A stretch of 64,000 bases of DNA, from NCBI GenBank assembly GCA_017416325.1, contig JAFQCV010000036.1:1-64000 (forward strand), read 5' to 3'. Position 1 is the stretch's first letter. The number at the start of each line of letters is the position of its first letter. The stretch comes from Oscillospiraceae bacterium (GTDB lineage Bacteria > Bacillota > Clostridia > Oscillospirales > Oscillospiraceae). Under the pieces are notes generated by a model that saw only the letters and a program-made list of their open reading frames with translations, ran no database searches and was not told where the DNA came from. Positions 22,452 through 32,275 of this stretch are shown here, in pieces. The position numbers and the translations under genes are program-made.

Positions 22452-24254
22452 ATGAAAAAACGTAAAACCTCTCTATTCTCTGTTGTTGTCCTGAGAGTCA
22501 TCATCATAACGATAATCCCCTGGCTGCTTCTCATGAGTTTGTTTACCTGGGCAGTGGCAAAAGATTTCTACCAAGGCTTAGAAATTGGTGCCGTACATTG
22601 GGCTAATGATGCGGGTAGCCGCGCCAATGACAAGACCCCTCTGCTTGGTTTATCCCAAACATTAAGTGATGGGTATATAATTATAAACAGCCAGAGGCGT
22701 TCATTACCAATCTTATATGATCTGCTGGACAATGGTTACGGTTCCAGTGACTGGTTTTGGGGAAACTGGGAGCTGATGTATGGTTTTCAGGCTGCTATTC
22801 AGATTGATGATGAAGAACTTGATCTTTCACTTCGAAGCGGCGACTATATTTTCTTCACAGATTTAGACGGCAACAATTATTGCATTGATTTAAGCCGGGT
22901 AGAAGGTGGAAGAGAATTCGCAGACAGGTATATTTCTGATGACCCTCGCGGTAATCATATTTCACCTAGCTTAACTCCTCAAACAACCTATACCGGTTAC
23001 TTGGATGGGTACCTTTTTTATCCCACACAAATACAATCAAACCATCTTGACCACAGCTTTCCTGCACCGGATACAAACCAGTCCTTGCTGAAGCTCACCT
23101 CTCCAAAAAATAGCGGCATTTTTCAATTTAATTATGACCCGGGAAAAGCTTTTCAATGGCAGGGAAAAACCTATCAAAACGCTGCTAAACTTCTTGACGA
23201 AGAAAATCTCAAAACCGGTTTTAATCTTTTGAACAGTGTTATTTCTGTCAATAGAGCCTACAAAAACAGAACTGTAAAAGTCGTTGTATATTGTAGTCCA
23301 CTCAAGCGAGCGTTCCTGCAAACCTGGCACATTTGGTTGATTTCTGTCGTTTTAATCGCTGTTTTTCTGATTCTACACATTCGCAGAGTCTATCAAAACA
23401 TCATAACTCCCATAAAAATCGCAAATCAGCAATATGCTTTTAACAATAAGACCCTGGATATTTCCATCAACACCGGCACCTGGGAACTGGACTTACTGGG
23501 CAAACATATTGAGGAAGCGCAACTGGACAGACACGCTGCCCATAACCGTATCCAACAGTTAGAGACGGCCCTGAACTACGCCAAGGAAGCCGAAGAAAAT
23601 CGCCGAAGACTCATCAACGCCCTGGCGCATGAACTAAAAACGCCTTTGGCTGTGGTCCATGGCTATGCTGAGGGTCTGCAAGAAGGCATTGCAGAAGATA
23701 AAAAAGCCCATTATCTTTCGGTTTTGCTGGAGGAATCGGAAAAGATGGATGCCATGGTCAAAGAAATGCTGGACTTTTCCCGGCTGGAAGCCGGAAAAGT
23801 GACACTGGATACCGAGCAGTTTTCCTTAAATGAAATGACCACGCAGGTCTTTGACCGATTAACACTTTCTGCCCGTCAGCGGGATCTGACTGTCCTGTTT
23901 GAACAGACAGAAGAACTTACTGTTATGGCTGACAAAAACCGTATCCGACAGGTGATCACCAACCTCGCCGACAATGCCATCAAATATACCACCCGTGGCG
24001 GCAATATCCGTGTGCTGGTATATAAAAAGTACGGCTCGGCATGGTTGGCAATCGAAAACGACTGCGAACCGTTCTCTCAAGATGCTCTCGAGCATATATG
24101 GGATAGCTTCTACCGCGTGGACGCTGCTCGCAGCAGCAGCGGAACAGGTCTTGGTCTTGCCATTGTAAAAAGCATCGTGACCTTACATCGTGGCAGCTGC
24201 TATGTGCAAAACACCAAAACCGGCGTGCGCTTCTCTTTCAGCATCCCCATGTAA
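22452..24254 (+). CDS. Sensor histidine kinase with large extracytoplasmic domain (second system)
   Basis: A 600-residue kinase. The ATG at 22452 is preferred over the GTG at 22446 because GGAGGTG sits 5 nt upstream. Membrane helices lie at about residues 10-33 and 292-310. They enclose a sensor domain of roughly 255 residues that is aromatic- and asparagine-rich and resembles no domain I can name. A HAMP-like linker and a coiled segment lead to HisKA (phospho-acceptor H393 in LAHELKTP) and the ATPase domain (DNAIKYT, GTGLGLAIVK). The sensor-coding DNA looks more AT-rich than its neighbours. Confidence 0.93.
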   Translation: MKKRKTSLFSVVVLRVIIITIIPWLLLMSLFTWAVAKDFYQGLEIGAVHWANDAGSRANDKTPLLGLSQTLSDGYIIINSQRRSLPILYDLLDNGYGSSDWFWGNWELMYGFQAAIQIDDEELDLSLRSGDYIFFTDLDGNNYCIDLSRVEGGREFADRYISDDPRGNHISPSLTPQTTYTGYLDGYLFYPTQIQSNHLDHSFPAPDTNQSLLKLTSPKNSGIFQFNYDPGKAFQWQGKTYQNAAKLLDEENLKTGFNLLNSVISVNRAYKNRTVKVVVYCSPLKRAFLQTWHIWLISVVLIAVFLILHIRRVYQNIITPIKIANQQYAFNNKTLDISINTGTWELDLLGKHIEEAQLDRHAAHNRIQQLETALNYAKEAEENRRRLINALAHELKTPLAVVHGYAEGLQEGIAEDKKAHYLSVLLEESEKMDAMVKEMLDFSRLEAGKVTLDTEQFSLNEMTTQVFDRLTLSARQRDLTVLFEQTEELTVMADKNRIRQVITNLADNAIKYTTRGGNIRVLVYKKYGSAWLAIENDCEPFSQDALEHIWDSFYRVDAARSSSGTGLGLAIVKSIVTLHRGSCYVQNTKTGVRFSFSIPM

Positions 24255-24263
24255 TAAAATATT

Positions 24264-24293
24264 GGGGCTGTTGCTTTATTTTGCAACAGCCCC
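24264..24293. terminator. Convergent bidirectional terminator
   Basis: GGGGCTGTTGC (24264-24274) and GCAACAGCCCC (24283-24293) form a perfect 11-bp stem with an 8-nt loop between the kinase gene (plus) and the rhomboid-like gene (minus). Confidence 0.8.
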
Positions 24294-24299
24294 TTATCT

Positions 24300-25235
24300 T
24301 TATTCCACATGAGTATGGTTATTGATATGATCAATACAGTAGCAGTAGTAACCTTTGCACCGGGAACAGTAACGGAATTCCAGCTCCGGGTTGGATGCAT
24401 CCGTCCTGCCGCAGACTGTGCAGCGGTGGGTATACGGTTCTTTGGGCGTTGCCACCGACGCCTCATAAGAACCAGCTGTGGGGAACTGGATCACTTTGGC
24501 TTTCCCCTTTGCTGTTTTCCTTCGAAAAAGCCGCTTGACATTCATCCGCCAGGAAACGGGGATCACATTCAGCACGTCCTTACCAAAGAACAGCAGATAG
24601 TTGCAAATCGCCACCAATGGGAAAAGATTATGCGGGAAGCAAAACAGCGGATAAGAAAGGGTAAAAACATCATAAAGCGTCAACAGAAGGTCCAGAAGCG
24701 CGAAAATCCAAGCCTTCACAGGAATAATAAAGAACAGCAAAAAATGGGTATCGGGATATAGTGTGGCATATCCCAAGAACAGGCTTAAATTCAAATAATA
24801 GCCCATCCCATTGTAGAGGGTAGAAAAGTCATAAAGATAAGGTCCGGAGGGAATCAAGATTCCGCCAAATGCCATAGCGAACAGATCCATCATGAACACA
24901 CCGGTCAAATAGTATAAATTAAACCGAAATGTTCCCCAGCTGTTCTCTATGGATTTGCCCAAAGAATAGTAACACAGATAACTGATGGCAACCAGCAACA
25001 AATTGGATGTGACGGAAAAAGATGTGAACACATAGCTAAAAAGCCGCCACACCTGTCCTTTCAAAATCAATTCCCTGTTAAAACACAAGGTATCATATAC
25101 AATGTGATTTCCGGAAGTCATGGTGAATAAATATACCAAAGCATTGCCCAAAACGATGTAAAGCATCAAATTGGGAATCCCTTTGTCCCTGTTTCTAAAA
25201 CAAAAGCGGTTAAATCGCGTACGCAAGTTTTTCAC
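24300..25235 (-). CDS. Rhomboid-like membrane pseudoenzyme with C-terminal zinc ribbon
   Basis: A 311-residue protein with six hydrophobic helices. The early GQVWRLFSYVFTSFSVTSNL segment matches the W-R-L-x-T/S-x-x-F region at the start of rhomboid folds, and the order of helices is similar. The catalytic GxSG serine and the later histidine are absent, so proteolysis is unlikely. A basic cytosolic linker (about residues 220-250) is followed by a CxxC zinc-binding tail with CTVCGRT and CSRCKGYYCYC. The architecture recalls membrane chaperone-like iRhom or derlin-type proteins. Function unknown. Confidence 0.7.
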   Translation of the reverse strand: MKNLRTRFNRFCFRNRDKGIPNLMLYIVLGNALVYLFTMTSGNHIVYDTLCFNRELILKGQVWRLFSYVFTSFSVTSNLLLVAISYLCYYSLGKSIENSWGTFRFNLYYLTGVFMMDLFAMAFGGILIPSGPYLYDFSTLYNGMGYYLNLSLFLGYATLYPDTHFLLFFIIPVKAWIFALLDLLLTLYDVFTLSYPLFCFPHNLFPLVAICNYLLFFGKDVLNVIPVSWRMNVKRLFRRKTAKGKAKVIQFPTAGSYEASVATPKEPYTHRCTVCGRTDASNPELEFRYCSRCKGYYCYCIDHINNHTHVE

Positions 25236-25338
25236 AAACTCAACTCCTAAAGTATACTAATAGTATTCTATCAGTTATTTCCATAAAAGTCCATCACAGA
25301 TTTGTGAACAAAAACACGAAAAAAGAAGAAATTTACAC

Positions 25339-25366
25339 TTGACAAATAGGTTTTTCTCGGTAAAAT
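25339..25366 (+). promoter_or_regulatory. Promoter of metK
   Basis: TTGACA (25339-25344) and TAAAAT (25361-25366) with a 16-nt spacer lie about 20 nt upstream of the SAM riboswitch. Confidence 0.7.
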
Positions 25367-25387
25367 ATAAACGAACTGCATACTAGC

Positions 25388-25532
25388 CTTATCAAGAGCG
25401 GTGGAGGGAACGGCCCGATGAAACCCGGCAACCTATCCTTATGGAAAAGGTGCCAAATCCGGCGGCAAACGAAAGATGAGGATTCGATAAATTTCGCACA
25501 TCGGATCTTCCGTGTGCGGATTTTTTATCGTA
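25388..25532 (+). ncRNA. SAM-I riboswitch (S-box) with expression-platform terminator
   Basis: The leader carries the S-box core: CTTATCAAGAG at the P1/P2 side, GGTGGAGGGA, then GATGAAACCCGGCAACC and the late GCCAAATCC, with TTATC near 25389 able to pair with GATAA near 25486 as P1. It is followed by an intrinsic terminator formed by CGCACA at 25495-25500 and TGTGCG at 25513-25518, then six T. Binding of S-adenosylmethionine should favour the terminator and switch off metK, which starts at 25547. This also accounts for the otherwise gene-free 25236-25546. Confidence 0.95.
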
Positions 25533-25546
25533 GAAAGGACAAAATT

Positions 25547-26698
25547 ATGGAAAAGAGACTGTTTACATCCGAATGTGTCACCTGCGGACATCCGGATAAG
25601 ATCGCGGATACCATCTCCGACGCCATTCTGGACGCCTGCCTGGCACAGGACCCCGAATCCCGTGTTGCCTGTGAGACCACTGTTACCACAGACTTCTGCC
25701 TGATCTGCGGCGAGATCACCACAAAGGCTACTGTGGACTACCCGGCTGTTGCCCGGGAGGCTATCCGCGCCATCGGCTATACCCATGAGGGTGACGGTTT
25801 TGATGCTGACACAGTAGAAATCCTGTGCAAGATCCACACCCAATCCGCTGACATCGCTCTGGGCACCAACGACGAGGTTGGCGGCGCCGGCGATCAGGGC
25901 ATGATGTTTGGCGGTGCCTGCACCCAGACTCCGGAGCTGATGCCCCTCCCTGCTGCCCTTGCCCGGGCGCTGGCTAACCGATTGACAGAGTGCATCCGCA
26001 GTAACGATCTTTTAAGACCCGACGGAAAGACCCAGGTTACCGTAGAATTCGACGAAAACGACAGCGTGGTAAACATCGACACCGTCGTAGTATCCGTCAT
26101 GCACAGCGCGGACTTTGATATTGAAGAGCTTCGCAAGTACATTCGCCTGGGGGTAATCTCCCCTGTTCTGGAAAAGTACGGCTTTGATATTAACACCGTA
26201 GCGCACATCCACATCAATCCCACCGGAAACTTTGTGATCGGCGGCCCCAACGGTGACACCGGCCTGACCGGCAGAAAGATCATTGTGGACACCTATGGTG
26301 GCTATTTCTCCCACGGCGGCGGCGCTTTCTCCGGCAAGGACCCCACGAAGGTTGACCGCAGCGGCGCCTATATGGCACGGTATATGGCGAAGAATCTGGT
26401 AGCTGCCGGTCTTGCCAAGAAGGTCCAGGTTCAGCTGGCCTACGCCATTGGCGTGGCAGAGCCTGTTTCTGTCCGTGTAGATAGCTTCGGAACCGGTATT
26501 GTATCTGACGAAGATCTGACCCAAATGCTTCGCCGGGTATGTGATATGACCCCTGCCGGTATCATCCGCACCTTCCGCCTGCGCCGCCCCATTTATATGC
26601 CCACCGCTATGGGTGGCCATTTCGGTTCTGAAAACCTCCCCTGGGAGCAGACTGATCTTGTCCCGCTGCTGAAAGAGCAGCTGTCTGCTTGCCTGTAA
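25547..26698 (+). CDS. metK: S-adenosylmethionine synthetase
   Basis: A 383-residue enzyme starting [20 protein letters not shown]; an upstream in-frame extension into the riboswitch is rejected. The [38 protein letters not shown] and [19 protein letters not shown] motifs bind ATP, methionine, Mg2+ and K+. It makes S-adenosylmethionine from methionine and ATP. It ends with normal length and is controlled by the SAM-I riboswitch directly upstream. Confidence 0.97.
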   Translation: MEKRLFTSECVTCGHPDKIADTISDAILDACLAQDPESRVACETTVTTDFCLICGEITTKATVDYPAVAREAIRAIGYTHEGDGFDADTVEILCKIHTQSADIALGTNDEVGGAGDQGMMFGGACTQTPELMPLPAALARALANRLTECIRSNDLLRPDGKTQVTVEFDENDSVVNIDTVVVSVMHSADFDIEELRKYIRLGVISPVLEKYGFDINTVAHIHINPTGNFVIGGPNGDTGLTGRKIIVDTYGGYFSHGGGAFSGKDPTKVDRSGAYMARYMAKNLVAAGLAKKVQVQLAYAIGVAEPVSVRVDSFGTGIVSDEDLTQMLRRVCDMTPAGIIRTFRLRRPIYMPTAMGGHFGSENLPWEQTDLVPLLKEQLSACL

Positions 26699-26762
26699 AT
26701 ATTTTATCCGCGCTTATCGACGAAGTCCAATCCACCCTATCTGGAATTATGGTGAAATGATT

Positions 26763-28283
26763 ATGAAAGCAAAATTAAAAATAATTCTCCCGATTTTTCT
26801 GTCTGTTCTGGTGCTGATTGCCGAGGCCATCCTGCTGTTTGCTGTCAATAAACTGCAAATGCTGCCAACGGAGTATTTTTTGATCCTTGCGGTTTTACTC
26901 TTATTGGTTTTGGCAGGCATTACCTTACTTTTGGTGCTGCCCGGTAAAAAACGCCGTAAAGTCAGAGCGATCATTGCCTGTATATTATCCGTTCTGGTCA
27001 TCGCCGGCTGCGCCATACTCACCCATGTAGTTGGTCAGCTGTATGAAACCATGAATGTCATCACCAACACTACCTTCACAACAACGGAATACACCGTCTA
27101 CGTAAAAGCAGAGGACCCTGCCAATCATCTTGCCGATGCCAAAAGCTACACCTTTGGTCTAAACTATCTGCCCGGTGACGAAACATTGGACAAAGCTTTG
27201 TCTTCTTTGAACGAAGAGCTCGGCATCTCTGTCAGCACCAAGAGTTATGCCTCCATCCCGGAGCTTATAAACGCCTTGTACTTTGGCGAGGTAGGAGCCA
27301 TCATCATGGACAGCGCGTATGTTACTTTGCTGGAAGATTTTGACCTTTATGCGGACTTCCACAATCGGGTCAAGGCAATCCACATGATCTCTGTAACAGA
27401 AGAAGTGGAAACACCAACTGTCCCCCCCACAGAACCGGCAACCAATAACGGCGCAAATGACAACGATAACGATACTATAGCACCTTTCGTCCTGTATATC
27501 AGCGGTTCTGATACCAGAAGCGCTGTGCTTGCCAGAAGCCGCAGCGATGTAAACATTCTGGCTGTCATTCACCCCGAAACCAAACAGGTCCTGCTTATCA
27601 ATACGCCCAGAGATTATTTTGTCCCGAACCCCTCCGGAAACGGTGTATTGGATAAGCTTACTCACTGCGGCATCTACGGTATTGACTGTTCTGTAAATGC
27701 CTTGGCCGGTCTGTATGATACCGAAATTGACAGTTACGCGCAGATCAATTTCACCGGTTTCAAGACCCTGATCGATGCCATCGGCGGTATTACTGTTTAT
27801 TCCGACTTGGCTTTTACCAGCGACAAGTACAGCTTTGTCGTAGGCTTGAATGAAATGGACGGTGAAAAGGCGCTGGTCTTTGCCCGTACTCGTAAGGGTC
27901 TTCCCGGCGGTGACAGCGCCCGGGGCAAAAATCAAATGAAAGTGATCAGCGCTGTAATTGATAAGCTCTCCTCCACAGGCGCGCTCATCAGCAACTATTC
28001 CGAGATCATGTCCAGTCTTCAGGGAATGTTCCAGACCAATTTAACAACGGAGCTGATTTCCAGTTTGGTCAAACAGCAACTTTCCGATATGTCGCCCTGG
28101 AATGTGCAATCTTTTGCTGTAACCGGAAAAGGAAGCAGTCAGATCACCTACTCCATGCCCGGCCAGTATGTTTATGTCATGATCCCTAACGAGAAAACCG
28201 TGGAACACGCCTCAAACCTGATTGACCGGGTTTTGGCGGGTGAAGTGCTCAGCGCTTCTGATATGAACCTGCCTGCAAACTGA
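26763..28283 (+). CDS. LytR-CpsA-Psr (LCP) family wall-polymer ligase
   Basis: A protein of about 506 residues. ATG 26763 is preferred over 26757 because of the spacing from GGTG. Two or three N-terminal helices (about residues 6-27, 35-60 and 68-90) precede an accessory region, a Pro/Thr/Asn-rich linker and the LCP domain. That domain has NILAVIHPETKQVLLINTPRDYF, the DSYAQINFTGFKTLIDAIGG signature and the FARTRKGLPGGDSARGKNQ arginine cluster. LCP enzymes transfer undecaprenyl-linked polymers, such as teichoic acids or capsule, to peptidoglycan. It stands alone before the inverted-repeat element at 28309. Confidence 0.93.
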   Translation: MKAKLKIILPIFLSVLVLIAEAILLFAVNKLQMLPTEYFLILAVLLLLVLAGITLLLVLPGKKRRKVRAIIACILSVLVIAGCAILTHVVGQLYETMNVITNTTFTTTEYTVYVKAEDPANHLADAKSYTFGLNYLPGDETLDKALSSLNEELGISVSTKSYASIPELINALYFGEVGAIIMDSAYVTLLEDFDLYADFHNRVKAIHMISVTEEVETPTVPPTEPATNNGANDNDNDTIAPFVLYISGSDTRSAVLARSRSDVNILAVIHPETKQVLLINTPRDYFVPNPSGNGVLDKLTHCGIYGIDCSVNALAGLYDTEIDSYAQINFTGFKTLIDAIGGITVYSDLAFTSDKYSFVVGLNEMDGEKALVFARTRKGLPGGDSARGKNQMKVISAVIDKLSSTGALISNYSEIMSSLQGMFQTNLTTELISSLVKQQLSDMSPWNVQSFAVTGKGSSQITYSMPGQYVYVMIPNEKTVEHASNLIDRVLAGEVLSASDMNLPAN

Positions 28284-28308
28284 TCTTTTAAAAAAACCGA
28301 CGGCAAAA

Positions 28309-28584
28309 GGCGGTCTCCCATAGGGATTTATACGCTCCAAAGCGGTTCTTTTCCCGCAATACTGCACCAAAAAGCCACGGCAGGCGTCAGCCTTACCGTG
28401 GCTTTTTATCTTGTCTTACGGAAAAATCAACCTCTTTGGAGTGCTTCGCAGTTTTGAAGTTAAGATTTTTTCTCACAAATAATCTCAGAGGACGAAGAAA
28501 TACTGGGTGTATTTCTAGGACGATGGATTCTTTGTGGGGAAAAAGATTTCTTCAAAACCGTGTAAATCCCTATGCGAGCCCGCC
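28309..28584. repeat. Inverted-repeat element, MITE-like or structured RNA
   Basis: The arms at 28309-28334 and 28559-28584 are inverted copies matching at 23 of 26 positions (core CATAGGGATTTATACG versus CGTGTAAATCCCTATG). A second nested pair joins the GTTTTGAAG region at 28451 to CTTCAAAAC near 28550. Between them are a perfect stem with CCACGG/CCGTGG (28369-28407) and AGAAATAC/GTATTTCT near 28493-28513. No protein is convincingly encoded. The layout is a closed multi-hairpin unit, like a miniature inverted-repeat element. It explains the gene-free stretch 28284-28668. Confidence 0.55.
28369..28412 (+). terminator. Terminator-like hairpin after the LCP gene
   Basis: AAAAAGCCACGG pairs with CCGTGGCTTTTT around a loop of about 15 nt, followed by ATCTTG. 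It is symmetrical and could act in both directions. It lies inside the inverted-repeat element. Confidence 0.75.
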
Positions 28585-28668
28585 TAAGCTGTGGGTTTTT
28601 TTCATATTTTCTTTGCATTTTGCAAAGAATGTGATATGATAACTTTATCAAACTACCGGAGGGATTCC

Positions 28669-30594
28669 ATGCTGGACTATATTCGTATCGCCTGTGCCGT
28701 CCCGGCAGTACGGGTCGGAGATGTGAAAAAGAATACAGAGGATATCTGCAGATTTATCGCGCAGGCAGATGCCGCCAAGGCAGATGTTGTTGTTTTTCCT
28801 GAACTTGCCATGACAGGCTTCACCTGCGCAGACCTATTTTTCCAGAATTCTCTTCACAATGCCGTAAGAGAATCCCTTAGCCAAATCCTCAAATGCTCTG
28901 CAGAGCATCCCAACATTATCGCCGTTGTGGGCCTGCCCGTACCTGTGCAGGATAAGCTGATCAATGGCGCCGCTGTCGTTTCCGCCGGAACTGTACAGGG
29001 AATCGTACCCAAAACTTATATTCCCAACTACGGAGAATCCAACGAAATGCGCTGGTTTTCCTCCGGCGGCGATCTACTGACAAGCGGCAGAATAGACGTC
29101 CCCGGTTACGGACCGGTAGATGCCAAGCTTCTCTTTGATTTGGGCGATGGGGCTGTCTTGGGTGTTGAATTGTGTGAGGATCTCTTCTCTCCCCTGCCTG
29201 CCTCTACCCAGCTTGCCTTAAACGGCGCAACTGTGATCGTGAATCCCTCTGCGTCTCACGAGACCCTTGGCAAGCGGCAGCTGCGCCGGCAATCTGTTCT
29301 GCGCCAGTCAGAAGCATGCCGCTGCATTTACGCCTTCTGCTCCGCGGGCTGCACGGAATCAACAACGGATCTTGTCTACTCCGGTCACAGTCTTTTCACG
29401 GAAAACGGAGAAATTCTCCAGGAAAACGAGAAATACCTGGACACTGACTATATGCTGATACAGGATTGTGATCTGGGTAAGGTTCTCTGGGAGCGGCGCA
29501 AGAACAGCACCTTCCGGGAAGCCGCTGCCTCCTGTGCAGATCCGGATTTCGTCACCGTCAGTACCTGTACGTCGCCGCGCGCTGATGGTACACTGTATCC
29601 CACGAGAAAATCACCTTTCCTCCCTGACTCCCCAATAGCCAGAAAAGAACAATGTCTGGAGGCGTTTCAGCTCCAGGCAGCCGGTCTGCGGCAACGTTTA
29701 AGTGTACTGGGCACCAATGCTGTCATCGGTATATCCGGCGGTCTTGACTCCACCCTGGCTCTGCTGGTGGCTGCAGAAGCCATGAAGCAGCTTAACAGGC
29801 CCGCCTCTGATATCTATTGTGTGACCATGCCCTGTTTTGGCACCTCTGACAGAACCTACCGCAACGCCTGGGCTTTGATGGAGGCCCTTGGTGTCAACGC
29901 CAAGGAGATCAGCATCAAGGAAGCCGTAACCCAGCATTTCCGGGATATCGGACACGATATTTCCGTGCACAACGGCACCTATGAGAACTCACAGGCCCGG
30001 GAGCGGACGCAGATCCTTATGGACTATGCCAGTGTGGTAAACGGCATCGTCATCGGCACCGGCGACCTTTCCGAGGCTGCATTGGGTTGGTGCACCTTCA
30101 ACGGAGATCATATGAGTATGTATAGTGTCAATGCTTCTGTTCCGAAAACCATGATCCCCGAAATTATCGAAGCAGTTATGGAGAATGAAGCATTTGCACC
30201 GGCTAAGGATGTTTTACAGGACATTTTAAACACGCCCATCAGCCCGGAGCTGCTTCCCCCGGATGCTCAGGGAAAGATCTCTCAGCAGACGGAAGACCTG
30301 GTCGGACCTTATGCCCTCCACGACTTTTTCCTCTATCATATGCTCCAATACGGATTTACTCCCACAAAAATTTACGCATTGGCATGCCGAACATTCCAGC
30401 AGGAATTTGACCGGGACACCGTCAAAAAGTGGCTGAAGGTATTTTATCGGCGCTTCTTTACTCAGCAGTTTAAGCGAAACTGCGCGCCGGATGGCGTGAA
30501 AGTCGGCGCTTTAGGCTTCAGTCCCCGGGGTGATTGGCAAATGCCCAGCGATGCATCCGCAAGAATTTGGCTGGACGAAATCGAATCTCTATAA
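28669..30594 (+). CDS. nadE: Glutamine-dependent NAD+ synthetase
   Basis: A 641-residue two-domain enzyme; start ATG 28669 after CCGGAGGGATTCC. The N-terminal nitrilase-like glutaminase has the E-K-C triad in VVFPELAMTG, PKTYIPNY and GVELCEDL. The C-terminal synthetase has the P-loop IGISGGLDSTLALLV and the GTGDLSEAALGWCTF segment. It amidates deamido-NAD to NAD using glutamine, the last step of NAD synthesis. The NadD step is encoded at 54762-55946. It is convergent with the UPF0210 gene across a terminator. Confidence 0.96.
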   Translation: MLDYIRIACAVPAVRVGDVKKNTEDICRFIAQADAAKADVVVFPELAMTGFTCADLFFQNSLHNAVRESLSQILKCSAEHPNIIAVVGLPVPVQDKLINGAAVVSAGTVQGIVPKTYIPNYGESNEMRWFSSGGDLLTSGRIDVPGYGPVDAKLLFDLGDGAVLGVELCEDLFSPLPASTQLALNGATVIVNPSASHETLGKRQLRRQSVLRQSEACRCIYAFCSAGCTESTTDLVYSGHSLFTENGEILQENEKYLDTDYMLIQDCDLGKVLWERRKNSTFREAAASCADPDFVTVSTCTSPRADGTLYPTRKSPFLPDSPIARKEQCLEAFQLQAAGLRQRLSVLGTNAVIGISGGLDSTLALLVAAEAMKQLNRPASDIYCVTMPCFGTSDRTYRNAWALMEALGVNAKEISIKEAVTQHFRDIGHDISVHNGTYENSQARERTQILMDYASVVNGIVIGTGDLSEAALGWCTFNGDHMSMYSVNASVPKTMIPEIIEAVMENEAFAPAKDVLQDILNTPISPELLPPDAQGKISQQTEDLVGPYALHDFFLYHMLQYGFTPTKIYALACRTFQQEFDRDTVKKWLKVFYRRFFTQQFKRNCAPDGVKVGALGFSPRGDWQMPSDASARIWLDEIESL

Positions 30595-30596
30595 AT

Positions 30597-30630
30597 AAAA
30601 ATGGCTCCCTGCCAAACAGGGAGCCATTTT
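30597..30630. terminator. Convergent terminator between nadE and the UPF0210 gene
   Basis: AAAATGGCTCCCTG and CAGGGAGCCATTTT form a perfect 14-bp stem with a short loop, with A/T tracts on both sides that serve both directions. Confidence 0.85.
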
Positions 30631-30631
30631 A

Positions 30632-31990
30632 TTAGTTTTTCAAACTTTGAATAGGCGCTGGGATTCGGCCACCTCTGGCAACGAAAAGCTCGCTTGCCTC
30701 AGCATGCACCGGCATGACAGGGGCGCTGCCCAAAAGGCCGCCCATTTCCACCCGGTCGCCCACCACCTTACCCGGGGCAGGAATGATCCGAACCGCGGTA
30801 GTTTTGGTATTGATCATACCAATGGCTGCCTCGTCAGCAATAATGGCTGAGATGGTTGCTGCAGAGGTATCCCCGGGGACCGCGATCATATCCAGACCAA
30901 CACTGCAAACGCAGGTCATGGCTTCCAGCTTATCCAGCAACAATGTACCGCTTTCCGCTGCTGCGATCATGCCCTCATCTTCAGAAACCGGGATAAACGC
31001 GCCGGAAAGGCCGCCAACATGGTTAGATGCCATAACGCCACCCTTCTTGACCGCGTCATTTAAGAGCGCCAGCGCCGCAGTGGTACCGTGAGTACCCACA
31101 GTCTCCAACCCCATTTCCTCCAGGATCCGGGCAACACTGTCCCCCACAGCAGGGGTAGGCGCAAGGCTCAGGTCTACGATGCCAAAGGGAATCCCCAACC
31201 GTTCAGACGCCTCTTTACCCACGATCTGACCCATACGGGTGATCTGGAAGGCGGTCTTTTTAATGGTTTCCGCAACAACGTCAAAGGGTTGTCCCTTAAC
31301 ACTTTGCAGGGCGTGATACACAACGCCCGGTCCGGAAACACCCACATTCAGCACACACTCCGGTTCACCAACACCGTGGAATGCGCCAGCCATAAAGGGG
31401 TTGTCCTCTACGGCATTGGCAAACACCACGAGCTTTGCGCAGCCTAAACCGTCATTTTCCGCAGTCAACTCCGCTGTTCTCTTGATGATGCGGCCCATTT
31501 CTGCCACCGCATCCATATTGATACCGGCTTTGGTAGAACCAACATTCACACTGGCGCAGACCCGCTCCGTAACAGCCATGGCCTCCGGGATAGAACGGAT
31601 CAATTTCCAATCGCTTACCGTGCAGCCTTTTTGCACCAAGGCAGAAAAACCGCCAATAAAGTTAACGCCGCAAAACCTTGCCGCCTCATCCAGGGTCTTG
31701 GCGATCGGGACATAAGAATCCGCTTCACAAGCCGCTGCCACCAAGGCGATGGGCGTTACCGAAATGCGCTTGTTTACAATGGGAATACCGAATTCTTTTT
31801 CGATATCCTCACCCACACGCACCAGGTCCTTGGCGCAGCGGGTGATCTTATCATAGATCTTCCGGCAGCATACCTGAATATCCCGGTCAGCGCAGTCCAT
31901 CAGACTGATGCCCATTGTAATGGTCCGGATATCCAAATGCCGCTTATTGATCATATCCAGAGTCTGGAAAATATCATTCCGATTGAGCAT
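30632..31990 (-). CDS. PFL-like UPF0210 (DUF711) family protein
   Basis: A 452-residue protein with the long alanine/glycine-rich sequence typical of UPF0210. Conserved segments are [48 protein letters not shown] and [15 protein letters not shown]. The structural family is related to pyruvate-formate-lyase-like folds, but the activity is unknown. It lies 8 nt downstream of an ACT-domain gene. This ACT-DUF711 pairing is conserved in many Firmicutes and suggests regulation by a small ligand. Confidence 0.93.
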   Translation of the reverse strand: MLNRNDIFQTLDMINKRHLDIRTITMGISLMDCADRDIQVCCRKIYDKITRCAKDLVRVGEDIEKEFGIPIVNKRISVTPIALVAAACEADSYVPIAKTLDEAARFCGVNFIGGFSALVQKGCTVSDWKLIRSIPEAMAVTERVCASVNVGSTKAGINMDAVAEMGRIIKRTAELTAENDGLGCAKLVVFANAVEDNPFMAGAFHGVGEPECVLNVGVSGPGVVYHALQSVKGQPFDVVAETIKKTAFQITRMGQIVGKEASERLGIPFGIVDLSLAPTPAVGDSVARILEEMGLETVGTHGTTAALALLNDAVKKGGVMASNHVGGLSGAFIPVSEDEGMIAAAESGTLLLDKLEAMTCVCSVGLDMIAVPGDTSAATISAIIADEAAIGMINTKTTAVRIIPAPGKVVGDRVEMGGLLGSAPVMPVHAEASELFVARGGRIPAPIQSLKN

Positions 31991-31998
31991 GTGTCACC

Positions 31999-32268
31999 TC
32001 AGATTCTATGCATGGCTTCGAAAATGTCCTCCCGCTGCAAGCGGATAGACAGTCCCTTTGCCGTGCCGGTTTCCTCCATGATGCCGCACAGCTGGGACAG
32101 CGGCACAGTACATGCAGACACATCCACAACCATCATCATGGTAAAATAGCCTTGCATGACGGTCTGACTAATATCCAGCACATTGACATTGTACTGGGCA
32201 AGCTGGTTACAAACAGAAGCAATAATACCAACCTGATCCTTACCAACAACAGTTACAATCGCTTTCAT
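31999..32268 (-). CDS. ACT-domain protein (UPF0237)
   Basis: An 89-residue single ACT domain. MKAIVTVVGKDQVGIIASVC followed by NVNVLDISQTVMQGYFTMMM shows the beta-alpha-beta start and the glycine turn that binds amino acids in other ACT proteins. Short ACT proteins of this type are encoded with DUF711 proteins, as here. They may sense an amino acid and modulate the partner; this is inference. Confidence 0.92.
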   Translation of the reverse strand: MKAIVTVVGKDQVGIIASVCNQLAQYNVNVLDISQTVMQGYFTMMMVVDVSACTVPLSQLCGIMEETGTAKGLSIRLQREDIFEAMHRI

Positions 32269-32275
32269 CGCTTAA

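Noticed and set aside
25418..25546. N-terminal extension of MetK into the leader
   Set aside because: This sequence is the SAM-I riboswitch; the normal MetK start is at 25547.
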